From: Streptomyces rimosus
Lineage (GTDB): Bacteria; Actinomycetota; Actinomycetes; Streptomycetales; Streptomycetaceae
Direction of reading: 5' to 3'
DNA: 64,000 bases
Assembly (NCBI RefSeq): GCF_008704655.1
Contig: NZ_CP023688.1
Location: 7,384,501 to 7,448,500, forward strand
This document shows, one piece after another, positions 8,769 to 16,073 of this stretch (the first letter of the stretch is position 1; each line of letters opens with the position of its first letter). A model generated the notes under the pieces. It was not told where the DNA came from. It ran no database searches and was given only the letters and a program-made list of their open reading frames with translations. The translations under genes and the position numbers were made by a program.

Positions 8769-9088
8769 GTGATCTCCTCTCGCGGCTCCTGCTCCTCCAG
8801 GGCGGCGATCCGCTCGCGCAGCCGCTCGTTCTCCCGGGCGAGTTCCCGGCGCCGGGCGCCGGAGGACAGCGACGGATCGTCCCGCCACCAGTCGATGCCC
8901 ATCTCCTCGGCCCGCTCCACCGAGGCCACGATCAGCCGCAGCTTGATCGTGAGCAGCTCGATGTCGAGCAGGTTGATGCGGATGTCACCGGCGATCACCA
9001 CGCCCTTGTCCAGGACGCGTTCGAGGATGTCGGCGAGGTTGGCGCCGCCGTTGGAGGAGCCGTAGGGGGAGGGGACCTGGGAACTCAT
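8765..9088 (-). CDS. gvpJ: Gas vesicle protein GvpJ
   Basis: A 107-residue GvpA-family protein. Residues ~17-60 hold the family core (NLADILERVLDKGVVIAGDI, INLLDIELLTIKLRLIVASV). A C-terminal helix (RRRELARENERLRERIAALE) looks like a short coiled coil, which distinguishes GvpJ from GvpA. GvpJ is a minor shell or nucleation component. The ATG overlaps the gvpZ stop (ATGA) and the stop overlaps the gvpL start. Confidence 0.9.
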   Translation of the reverse strand: MSSQVPSPYGSSNGGANLADILERVLDKGVVIAGDIRINLLDIELLTIKLRLIVASVERAEEMGIDWWRDDPSLSSGARRRELARENERLRERIAALEEQEPREEIT

Positions 9089-10227
9089 CGGGCCGGCTCC
9101 GGCTCGCGCTCGTCCTCCTCCTCGTCCGCCGGTTCCTCCTCGTACGTGTCCTCGGCGTCGTCCTCCTCTTCGTCGTAGGAGTCCTCGGGTTCGTCCTCGG
9201 GCTCGCCCTCGGCTCCCTCTTCCTCCTCCTCGTCCTCGTACGCGGCGTCGGCGTCTTCCTCGCCCTCGGCCTCGGCGTCCTCGTCCTCGTACGCGTCCTC
9301 CGGCTCCTCGTCCTCGGAGCCGCCGGAGTCGCGGTCGTCGCCCGACTCCTCCTCGTACGCGTCCTCGGCCGGCTTGTCCGCGCCCTCGGTGTCCCGCTCC
9401 TCGCGGTCCTGTTCCTCGCGTTCCACGGCCTCGTCGTGGCCGACGACGACCTCGCCGTCGCGGATCTCACCGCGCCACTCGCCGGTCGCCTCGCCGCGCA
9501 TCATCACGAAGCGGCGGAAGTTCTTGAGGTCGAGCCGCGCCCGGCGGCCCTGCGCGCGCCAGATGTTGCCGGTCTTCTCGAACAGGCCCTTGGGGTAGTA
9601 CTCGATGACCAGCAGCACCCGGGTCAGGCTCTCGGCCAGCTCGTGGAAGGTGACCACGCCCTTGAGCGTGCCCTTGGCGCCCTCCGAGGTCCAGGCGATG
9701 CGCTCGTCCGGGATCTGCTCGGTGGTGTGCGCCTTCCAGCTGCGGGTGGACCAGAAGATCTTCGCGCGCCAGTTGGAGTCGGTGTCGTCCGCGGACTCCA
9801 CCCCCTGCACCCCCTTGGCGAAGGTGCTGAACTCCTGGAACTGCGTCCACTGGTTGTACGCCTCGCGCAGCGGCACGCCGACGTCGACGTCCTCGCTGAT
9901 CGTGACGAACTTGCCCTTGCCGCCGCCGCCCTTGCGCTTGCCGGTGAGCTTGCCGACGGCGCCCTTGGCGGTGTCCTTGACCGCGCCCTTGAGCGTGTCC
10001 TTGATCACCGGGCCGATCAGGCTGTCGCTGCGGCCCTCCGCCACGTCGGTCAGCCGGGTGGTGGCCTCGCCGAGCCGCTTGCCGGTGGCCACCAGCAGCC
10101 GCTGGGCCTGCGCCGCGGCGAACGAGACGGCCTCCTCCTTGAGGCGGTCGACGGCCGGGTTGCCCGCCACGCTCTCCTTGACGGCGGCCACCGGGCCGCC
10201 GGACTTCGACTCAGCCACGGCTGTCAC
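9085..10227 (-). CDS. gvpZ: GvpZ-like SRPBCC-domain protein with long acidic tail
   Basis: A 380-residue protein from GTG 10227. After an Ala/Lys-rich N-terminal third, residues ~108-250 form an SRPBCC (START-like) domain: VDVGVPLREAYNQWTQFQEF, SWKAHTTEQIPDERIAWTSE, GVVTFHELAESLTRVLLVIE. The last ~115 residues are almost only Glu, Asp, Ala, Gly, Ser and Tyr. In streptomycete gas vesicle operons this position holds gvpZ; the role is unknown, perhaps binding a lipid or hydrophobic surface. It overlaps gvpY by 17 bases. The acidic tail is encoded by a GA-rich repetitive tract at about 9,090-9,430. Confidence 0.82.
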   Translation of the reverse strand: MTAVAESKSGGPVAAVKESVAGNPAVDRLKEEAVSFAAAQAQRLLVATGKRLGEATTRLTDVAEGRSDSLIGPVIKDTLKGAVKDTAKGAVGKLTGKRKGGGGKGKFVTISEDVDVGVPLREAYNQWTQFQEFSTFAKGVQGVESADDTDSNWRAKIFWSTRSWKAHTTEQIPDERIAWTSEGAKGTLKGVVTFHELAESLTRVLLVIEYYPKGLFEKTGNIWRAQGRRARLDLKNFRRFVMMRGEATGEWRGEIRDGEVVVGHDEAVEREEQDREERDTEGADKPAEDAYEEESGDDRDSGGSEDEEPEDAYEDEDAEAEGEEDADAAYEDEEEEEGAEGEPEDEPEDSYDEEEDDAEDTYEEEPADEEEDEREPEPAR

Positions 10228-10855
10228 CTCCGCTGCGGCGGGTGGCGGACCGGGCCGTCTTCTTCGCGGCCGACGCGGTCTTCTTCGGCGCGGCGGCGGT
10301 CTGCTTCGCGGGCCGCTTGCGCCGGTCCGCGGTGGACTTGGCGCCGGACGTGCCCGTCTTCGAAGAGCGCGTGGCCGTCTTCTTGGCGGTGCCGCGGCCC
10401 TCGCCCGCGGACTTCCGTGCGCCGCCGCGGCCCCCGCCGGTCTCCTCCTCTTCGGTGTCCTCGGACGCTTCGTCGCCGTCCCGTCCGCCGCCGGTCGCCC
10501 CGCGTACGGTGTCCGTCGCCTTGCCGGCGGCCTCGCCGGCGTCGAGCTGGTCGCGTACGTTCAGGGTCCGTTCGTGCAGGCTGTCGGCCAGGGAGTCGAG
10601 GCGCTTGGTGACCAGCGCGCCGGTCGCCGCCTTGCCCACCCCCTTCAGGTCGCCGCGCAGCTGCTCGCGCAACTCCTTGAGCTGCGGGTTGGCGGCTATC
10701 TGGTCGTTGACCAGAGAGACCAGCTGCTGCGGGCTGAAGTTCAGGCGCTTGCCCAGGACCATGCTGCCGATACCGATGGCGAGCTTGGCCTTTTTCGTAC
10801 GGCCGAGCAGATAGCCTCCGGCGACGGCCAGCACCAGTGCCGGCCGGTTCTTCAT
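10211..10855 (-). CDS. gvpY: GvpY-like protein with lysine-rich tail
   Basis: A 214-residue protein. The first ~40 residues contain a hydrophobic helix (ALVLAVAGGYLLGRTKKAKL) and may touch membrane or vesicle. A helical region (SLVNDQIAANPQLKELREQL, LVTKRLDSLADSLHERTLNV) follows. The last ~90 residues are histone-H1-like, rich in Lys, Ala, Arg, Thr and Ser (KKTASAAKKTARSATRRSGG). Its position between gvpG and gvpZ matches streptomycete gvpY, whose function is unknown. The basic tail is opposite in charge to the acidic tail of the overlapping gvpZ product. Confidence 0.8.
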   Translation of the reverse strand: MKNRPALVLAVAGGYLLGRTKKAKLAIGIGSMVLGKRLNFSPQQLVSLVNDQIAANPQLKELREQLRGDLKGVGKAATGALVTKRLDSLADSLHERTLNVRDQLDAGEAAGKATDTVRGATGGGRDGDEASEDTEEEETGGGRGGARKSAGEGRGTAKKTATRSSKTGTSGAKSTADRRKRPAKQTAAAPKKTASAAKKTARSATRRSGGDSRG

Positions 10856-10907
10856 CTCGGGGTTCTCCTCAATGTCTGTTGCGCATGGGTACGGCGGGCC
10901 GCGTCCG

Positions 10908-11153
10908 CTACGCCCCGGAGGAGCGCTGCCGCAGCTCCTCCAGGCGGTCCAGCAGCGCGTCCTCGCGCCGGTCGAACTCGGCCTCGTCGATCTCCCCGCG
11001 GTCCAGCTGTTCCGACAGTTCGCGCAGTTCGCGCTGGACCGCGGACGGGTCGTAGTACTGCCGTTCCGCCTCGGTGAGGACCTGCCGCAGCACCCAGCCG
11101 GTCCCGCGCACGGGAGCGGCCGGGAGCAGCAGCAGTTCCTTGAGCAGGCCCAC
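10908..11153 (-). CDS. gvpG: Gas vesicle protein GvpG
   Basis: An 81-residue protein from GTG 11153 with the GvpG pattern: a hydrophobic start (GLLKELLLLPAAPVRGTGWV), then VLTEAERQYYDP, then a charged helix (VQRELRELSEQLDRGEIDEA, EFDRREDALLDRLEELRQRS). GvpG is a small assembly factor. It starts 3 bases after the gvpF stop. A 52-base gap to gvpY is the longest inside this operon. Confidence 0.9.
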   Translation of the reverse strand: MGLLKELLLLPAAPVRGTGWVLRQVLTEAERQYYDPSAVQRELRELSEQLDRGEIDEAEFDRREDALLDRLEELRQRSSGA

Positions 11154-11156
11154 CGC

Positions 11157-11897
11157 TCACTCCGCCGCAGCGGACTCCAGCGGCCGTACGAAGCTGTACG
11201 GCGGCAGCGGCCCGTTGACCAGCAGTTCCAGGTGGGGGTGGTCGGCGCCGAGCCGGTCGGCGGCCTCCAGGAACGCGGCCGCGTCCTCGCGCCGCATCAG
11301 GAAGGACAGGTTGACCAGCCAGCCGGCGCCCTCGGGTCCGGGCCGGGACTGCTCGGCCCGCGGCGTGAGCGCCGTCTCCACCATGTGCGCGTCGGCCACC
11401 TCGCGGGCCCGCACGGCGTTGGCGATCAGCTCGCCGAGACGCAGCTTGTCCTGGTAGGCACCGCCACCGGACGCCTGGTTGGCCTCGTTGAGGGCCCGGA
11501 TCTCGGGCTCCTCCGCGAGGACCCGGCGCAGTACGTCCTCTTCGCGGTGCGCGGCCTTCACGTTGTACTCGACGCGGCCGTTGAGGTCGTCCAGCTGTGC
11601 CTTGTAGTGCTCGGAGTGCTCGGCCAGCACCTCCTGGACCGCCTCGTCGCTTTCCGACAGCGAGCCGAACCGCAGTGGCAGGACCGCTCCGTCCGCGCCC
11701 GCCTCGGTCAGTACGTGCTGGTGGGCGAGCAGGTCACGGCGCTTGGGCCGGAGCCGGTCGGGGCAGTCGCTGACGATGGCCGCCAGGTCGCCGCCGCGTA
11801 CGACGCGGACCGGACGCGGCGGATCGCCGATGCCCAGGATCTTCTGTTCCGGTTCGGGGTGGCCGGCGCGGGCGATGCCGTAGACGTACGTGCTCAC
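11157..11897 (-). CDS. gvpF: Gas vesicle protein GvpF (GvpL/F family)
   Basis: A 246-residue protein from GTG 11897, which overlaps the gvpA stop (GTGA) and has GGAGGAG upstream. It has the GvpF/L hallmarks: [15 protein letters not shown] at the N-terminus, [20 protein letters not shown] with RFGS in the middle, [20 protein letters not shown], and a C-terminal ending [13 protein letters not shown]. GvpF binds GvpA and is present early in assembly in other systems. It is paralogous to the gvpL product at 7938-8768. Confidence 0.92.
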   Translation of the reverse strand: MSTYVYGIARAGHPEPEQKILGIGDPPRPVRVVRGGDLAAIVSDCPDRLRPKRRDLLAHQHVLTEAGADGAVLPLRFGSLSESDEAVQEVLAEHSEHYKAQLDDLNGRVEYNVKAAHREEDVLRRVLAEEPEIRALNEANQASGGGAYQDKLRLGELIANAVRAREVADAHMVETALTPRAEQSRPGPEGAGWLVNLSFLMRREDAAAFLEAADRLGADHPHLELLVNGPLPPYSFVRPLESAAAE

Positions 11898-12325
11898 TCG
11901 CTCTCCTCCTTCTTGCGGGAGGCGGTGCGCCGCGGCCTGCGCTGCGACTCGCTCTCGGCCTCGGCCTTGTCCCGCCCCTGTCCGATCGCGTCGGCGAAGG
12001 TCTCGGCCGCGCCGGAAAGCGCGCCCTTGGACTTGCCCTTGGCGCCGGACTCGGTGACCTGGCCGACCACGTCGGGCAGGCCGGGGCTCTTGTTGGCGCC
12101 GGTCTCCAGGTCGAGCCGGTTGCAGGCTTCGGCGAACCGCAGGTAGGTGTCGACGCTGGCCACCACCACCCGGACATCGATCTTGAGGATCTCGATGCCG
12201 ACCAGTGAGACGCGGACGAACGCGTCGATCACCAGGCCGCGGTCGAGGATCAGCTCCAGGACGTCGTAGAGGCCACTGGTGCCACCCCCGCCCCCGGACT
12301 GCTGTTGTGCCGGGACAACGGTCAT
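11894..12325 (-). CDS. gvpA: Major gas vesicle structural protein GvpA
   Basis: A 143-residue protein. Residues ~18-75 are the shell-forming GvpA core ([57 protein letters not shown]). Unlike the ~70-residue cyanobacterial and halobacterial GvpA, it has a long charged C-terminal extension rich in Gly, Lys, Glu and Arg, as seen in streptomycetes. The ATG at 12325 has GAGAGGAAG upstream and overlaps the gvpO stop (ATGA). Confidence 0.92.
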   Translation of the reverse strand: MTVVPAQQQSGGGGGTSGLYDVLELILDRGLVIDAFVRVSLVGIEILKIDVRVVVASVDTYLRFAEACNRLDLETGANKSPGLPDVVGQVTESGAKGKSKGALSGAAETFADAIGQGRDKAEAESESQRRPRRTASRKKEESE

Positions 12326-12642
12326 GTCTGTGGTCTTCCTCTCGCGCGCTCATAGCGGCTGACGCGCCGGTAGCCCGTGAGCATGCCGTCCGGGTCGAGC
12401 GAGACCTCGTACAACGCCATGAGGCTCATCGTCTCGGGGACCCGGGCGAGCTCCAGCACCTCGGTCTCCAGGACCCAGCCGTCCTCGGTCCGTTCGAACC
12501 GGGAGACCGTCTCGGGGGTCAGACCCGTCAGCTCGGCGAGCTGTTCCCGGGCCGACCGCAGGAGTTCCGGTGCGCTGAGGCGGGCGGATGCCGCTCGGTG
12601 GTTGCTGCTTCTGTCCGGTGTGTTCGCTGTGTTGTCTCCCAT
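12322..12642 (-). CDS. gvpO: Gas vesicle protein GvpO
   Basis: A 106-residue protein, first gene of the operon. The core [40 protein letters not shown] and [20 protein letters not shown] is the GvpO family signature. GvpO is required for vesicle formation in haloarchaea and may act in regulation or assembly. The ATG at 12642 is preferred because GAGGAG lies just upstream; a start at 12672 would add 10 residues without a ribosome site. The operon promoter should lie in the relatively AT-rich stretch 12650-12810. Confidence 0.88.
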   Translation of the reverse strand: MGDNTANTPDRSSNHRAASARLSAPELLRSAREQLAELTGLTPETVSRFERTEDGWVLETEVLELARVPETMSLMALYEVSLDPDGMLTGYRRVSRYERARGRPQT

Positions 12643-13041
12643 GGGACTCCTCGGCAACAGCGAGTACCGCACGGCGGTGGACCCAAACCCGCCGTCGGCC
12701 GCCTTGCCCGTGAAATATGCGCGGACGGCGCTCCGCCGGCCGTTTTCCGGACGTCGGACGGCGAGAAATAGAAGGAATAAACGGAGACTGACGGGGAATT
12801 AATTGCGGCCGGTCCGCGGGGGTCCCGCTGCGGCCCCCGGACGACGATCAAGGCCGAAATCCGGCCGACGTCGATTCCCACCCGGTTGGTGCAGTGCCGG
12901 GCTCGTTCGGGTGACGGAAAACGAACCGGACACACGCCGTGGTCCTGTGACAGAAGTGTGACGAACGCAGGACCGGCCCGGTACCCGCCGGTGGCACCCC
13001 GGCCCTTCCGCCCCTGTCGGCGGCCGCCTACGGTGGCTGCC
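12643..13041. promoter_or_regulatory. Divergent intergenic region upstream of gvp operon and I78 gene
   Basis: About 400 bases without a gene. The part at 12715-12805 is clearly poorer in GC than the surroundings (AATAGAAGGAATAAACGG, GGGGAATTAATTGCGG), which suits promoters for the leftward gvp operon. No confident sigma-factor consensus was found. A TGTGACAGAAGTGTGACG run at 12945-12962 holds two direct TGTGAC copies. Confidence 0.4.
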
Positions 13042-13257
13042 ATGGCACCCGTACCGAAGTCCCCTTTCGAACCCGATGACGACCCCGAGACCTACGTCGG
13101 GCTGGCGCGGCGGACCGCCGAGGAGCGCGCCCGCGAGCGCGGCTGGAGCACCGTCCGTTCCCTCGCGCCGGGCACGATCATCACCATGGAATACCTGGGG
13201 GGCCGCCTGAACTTCGAGGTCAAGGACGACGTGGTGACCCGCAGCTGGAAGGGCTGA
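13042..13257 (+). CDS. I78-family peptidase inhibitor
   Basis: A 71-residue protein matching the I78 proteinase inhibitor family: EERARERGWSTVRSLAPG, TIITMEYLGGRLNFEV and the C-terminal VVTRSWKG. The short family binds serine-type peptidases through the conserved loop. No signal peptide is visible, so it is probably cytoplasmic or has another role. The ATG at 13042 is preceded by GGTGGC rather than a clear ribosome site. A strong terminator follows 23 bases after the stop. Confidence 0.85.
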   Translation: MAPVPKSPFEPDDDPETYVGLARRTAEERARERGWSTVRSLAPGTIITMEYLGGRLNFEVKDDVVTRSWKG

Positions 13258-13280
13258 ACCACCGCGGCGGCAGCGCGGAA

Positions 13281-13327
13281 AGCCGACGGCCCCGGGGCTC
13301 CAGGAGGAGCGGCCGGGGCCGTCGGCT
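13281..13327. terminator. Bidirectional hairpin terminator
   Basis: Perfect 15-base inverted repeat (AGCCGACGGCCCCGG and its complement) around a 17-base loop, between the convergent I78 inhibitor and PAP2 genes. Confidence 0.85.
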
Positions 13328-13370
13328 GCGGGGGAGAGGCTGTGCGTACCGCCCCCGCGGGTCTCGCGGT

Positions 13371-14393
13371 TCAGCTGCCGCCGGTACGGCCGCGGGCCGG
13401 AGCCGGGGCGAGCGGCGCGGTGCGCGGCGTGCGGTCGGCGTGCGGGGGGCGCCGGGGGCCGGTCGGCGTGACCGGGGTGCGCTCCGAGCGGGTCGTGTGC
13501 GGGCGCGGCGGGTGGTGCGGCCGGGGGTCCGCGGTGCGCGCGGCGGTGCCGGTGCGGGTGGGGCCGGCGGCTTCCCGTACGAGCACCTCGTCCTCGGGCG
13601 CGGGGCGCGGCGCGGACAGCCCGGAGCGGGCCGCTGCCGGGGCGAGCGGCGCGGGGCCGGGCAGGCGGCCGGTCCGCAGCCGTATCCACAGGGCCGTCAG
13701 CCGGGCCTCGGCCCATTCCACGGCGGGCTCGAACCAGGGCAGCGCGAGCAGGACCAGGAGCCCCGCCGCCCAGCCGAGCAGCACATCGCTGACCCAGTGG
13801 GTACCGAGGTAGACCGTGGTCATGCCCACCCCGAGGGCGCCGAGCGCGGCGATCACCGACAGTGCCCGGCGGCGCAGCGGCGTGGTCGCGAGGTAGGCCA
13901 GGACACCCCAGGTGACCACGGCGTTCGCGGTGTGGCCCGAAGGAAATATATCGCCGCCGAGCCACATCTCGTTGGCGCCGATGGTGGTCGCGTAGTGCGG
14001 GCCGAGGCGGCCCATGCCGAGCTTGGCGGCGCCCGCGGTGATGTTGAGCAGCAGCAGTGAAGTGCCCAGCACCAGCAGCGGGTGGAGGTTCTTCGTCCGC
14101 CAGCAGCGCCAGCCCAGCCAGGCCGCCACGGCGACCGCGGTGGGGCCGCGCTGGCCCAGCACGACGAAGTAGTCGAGGAAGGCGTGGATCTCCGGCCACT
14201 GCTTGTAGGGCCGGAAGAGCATCGCCTGCCAGTCGAACGTGACCAGCCATGAGGTGGCGAGCACGCCGGCCACGATCGCCACGTACACCGCGAGCGTGCC
14301 CCCGAACAGCCACCAGCGGGTCCGGGTCATGCGTGACGGTGGGCGATCGGCCGGGCGCTCCTCCATCTGGTCGAGCTTGTCATCGGTACGCAC
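13371..14393 (-). CDS. PAP2-superfamily membrane phosphatase
   Basis: A 340-residue membrane protein with about six helices in residues 28-220. The PAP2 active-site motifs are seen: K124...R129-L-G-P132, PSGH at 151-154 and YLGTHWVSD with His199 and Asp203. Such enzymes dephosphorylate phosphatidic acid, diacylglycerol pyrophosphate or undecaprenyl pyrophosphate. The last ~110 residues are a Pro/Arg/Ala-rich disordered tail, unusual for a small PAP2 enzyme. It converges on the I78 gene. Confidence 0.88.
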   Translation of the reverse strand: MRTDDKLDQMEERPADRPPSRMTRTRWWLFGGTLAVYVAIVAGVLATSWLVTFDWQAMLFRPYKQWPEIHAFLDYFVVLGQRGPTAVAVAAWLGWRCWRTKNLHPLLVLGTSLLLLNITAGAAKLGMGRLGPHYATTIGANEMWLGGDIFPSGHTANAVVTWGVLAYLATTPLRRRALSVIAALGALGVGMTTVYLGTHWVSDVLLGWAAGLLVLLALPWFEPAVEWAEARLTALWIRLRTGRLPGPAPLAPAAARSGLSAPRPAPEDEVLVREAAGPTRTGTAARTADPRPHHPPRPHTTRSERTPVTPTGPRRPPHADRTPRTAPLAPAPARGRTGGS

Positions 14394-14682
14394 TCAATCG
14401 ACGTTACCGCGTGTGATGTCGGTGCCTGGTCGAACTGTGAGCTTTGTAATGACGATGTGATGTGCAATCTGTCTCAAACGAGACTTTGGCCAGTGGTTTT
14501 CCGGAGAAATTCCCCGGTCGCCGGATTACCTCTCGGGGTGCCCCCGGAAGTCGCTCCGGGTGAGCTCTTTCCAATTCGCCGGAGAAGTTTATCGCCGATT
14601 CGTACGGGTGTCGCGGCACGTTTCCCCGGGAGACCGTACGCGGAGGGGAATGTTCCGTTCGGCGCGGGCACGGCCGGCGGGC
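14394..14682. other. Gene-free, relatively AT-rich stretch
   Basis: About 290 bases upstream of the PAP2 gene and downstream of the mannosyltransferase gene. Lower GC around 14430-14500 fits a promoter for the leftward PAP2 gene. A short reverse frame (71 codons, 14404-14619) looks like chance. Confidence 0.4.
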
Positions 14683-15861
14683 TCAGGGCGGCCCCGAACC
14701 GTTCAGCCACACCGCCCCGTACACCGCCGACCCCACGCTGACCAGGGCCGTCACCGTCCAGGCCGCCGCCGGACGCCACCGCGCCAGCCCGGCCGCGAGC
14801 GGCAGCAGCAGCGGATAGGCGGGCATCATCAGCCGCGGTTTGGACCCGAAGTACCCCTTGGCGGTCAGCGCCAGCAGCAGGACGACGCCGCCGTAGACGA
14901 GCAGCGGCAGCGGCTGCCCGCGGCGCGCGCCCAGCACGTACAGCCAGACCACCAGTGCCACCCCGGCCAGCAGTCCGAGGCCCGCCGGAAAACCGAGGTC
15001 CCACAGGAACGCGGCGAAGGCCCGGCCCCCGTCGAAGCCGTTGCCCCAGCCGCCCTGGACGTCCAGATACGCGGTGAGGCCGCCCTGCTCGGCGGCCACC
15101 CACAGGAAATAGCCGCACCAGCCCAGCGGCGCCAGCAGCACACCGAGCAGCATCCGCCGGTGGCGGCCCCACCGCGGGGCGCCGCCCGCCGGCCGGTCCC
15201 GCCACAGCGTCACCGCCGCGCTCAGCCACACCGCCGCGACCACCGCGGCCCCCACCGGCCGGGTCAGCCCCGCCAGCGAGGCCAGCACCCCCGCGGTCAC
15301 CCACCGCCCGGTCAGTACGCAGTACACGCCCCACGCGGCGAGCGCGGTGAACAGCGACTCGGAGTACGCCATCGACTGCACGATCCCCACCGGCAGCGCC
15401 GCCCACAGCGCGGCCAGCGCGACCCCGGCCCGCGGCCCGTGCAGCCGCTCGCCGGTCAGGTACAGCGCCCAGGCCGCGGCGAGCGACGCGAGCCAGGACA
15501 CGGCCAGCCCGGCGTCGGCGGCCGACAGCGGGGCCACCGCGGACAGCCCCCGCTCCAGCCACGGCAGCAGCGGGAAGAACGCCAGGTTCGAATGCACGTC
15601 CCCATTGGCGAGCTGGACGCTGTAGCCGTAGCCCTGCTCGGCGACGCGGGTGTACCAGAGAGAGTCCCAGCGGGCGGTGAGCAGGGTGTGCCAGCTCTTG
15701 CCGTGCGCCGCGGACCAGGCGGCCAGGACGAGCACCCCCAGCGCCCGGATCGCGGCGTACGCCAGCAGCGCCGGGGCGGCGCGGCGCAGAGCGGCGCGCA
15801 CGGGACGGCCGTCGCCGGGGCCGGTCGGCTCCGGGGCGCGAAAGGGGGCAAGATCGTTCAT
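14683..15861 (-). CDS. PIG-V-like mannosyltransferase family membrane protein
   Basis: A 392-residue protein with about ten membrane helices. Features match the GPI mannosyltransferase II (PIG-V)-related family of actinobacteria: ARWDSLWYTRVAEQGYGY with the early acidic residue, NLAFFPLLPWLERGL, GIVQSMAYSESLFTALAAW and GLTRPVGAAVV. These enzymes probably use polyprenyl-phosphate mannose to mannosylate lipids or proteins at the outer face of the membrane. It is divergent from the MFS gene. Confidence 0.85.
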   Translation of the reverse strand: MNDLAPFRAPEPTGPGDGRPVRAALRRAAPALLAYAAIRALGVLVLAAWSAAHGKSWHTLLTARWDSLWYTRVAEQGYGYSVQLANGDVHSNLAFFPLLPWLERGLSAVAPLSAADAGLAVSWLASLAAAWALYLTGERLHGPRAGVALAALWAALPVGIVQSMAYSESLFTALAAWGVYCVLTGRWVTAGVLASLAGLTRPVGAAVVAAVWLSAAVTLWRDRPAGGAPRWGRHRRMLLGVLLAPLGWCGYFLWVAAEQGGLTAYLDVQGGWGNGFDGGRAFAAFLWDLGFPAGLGLLAGVALVVWLYVLGARRGQPLPLLVYGGVVLLLALTAKGYFGSKPRLMMPAYPLLLPLAAGLARWRPAAAWTVTALVSVGSAVYGAVWLNGSGPP

Positions 15862-15926
15862 CCGGTCGATTATCCCGTGACCGGAGTCCGCCGCCCGTCA
15901 GCGGGTATGGGAACCGCCGGGCCCTG

Positions 15927-15943
15927 CGATGAGCGTCTCATCG
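15927..15943. promoter_or_regulatory. Candidate operator upstream of the MFS exporter
   Basis: CGATGAG and CTCATCG form a perfect inverted repeat around CGT, in the divergent region between the mannosyltransferase and MFS genes, 131 bases before the MFS start. The size is typical of a TetR- or GntR-type site; no regulator gene is adjacent. Confidence 0.4.
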
Positions 15944-16073
15944 TGGGGTGAGCCACGCGTCACGTCACGCGACTCGCGTAGTCTGACGTCTCAACTCGCC
16001 CGTGCCGCCGGTTCTGCCGGAGCGCCTTCGCGCCCCGGCACGCGGCCGCGAGAGCATGACAGGAGGTACGCGA

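Noticed and set aside
9085..9430. Repetitive GA-rich tract that looks like a CRISPR or microsatellite
   Set aside because: The repeats are irregular and explained by Glu/Asp codons of the GvpZ acidic tail; there are no equal spacers or cas genes.
14404..14619. 71-codon reverse frame upstream of PAP2
   Set aside because: Atypical His/Arg-rich composition, no ribosome site, and placed in a low-GC control region.
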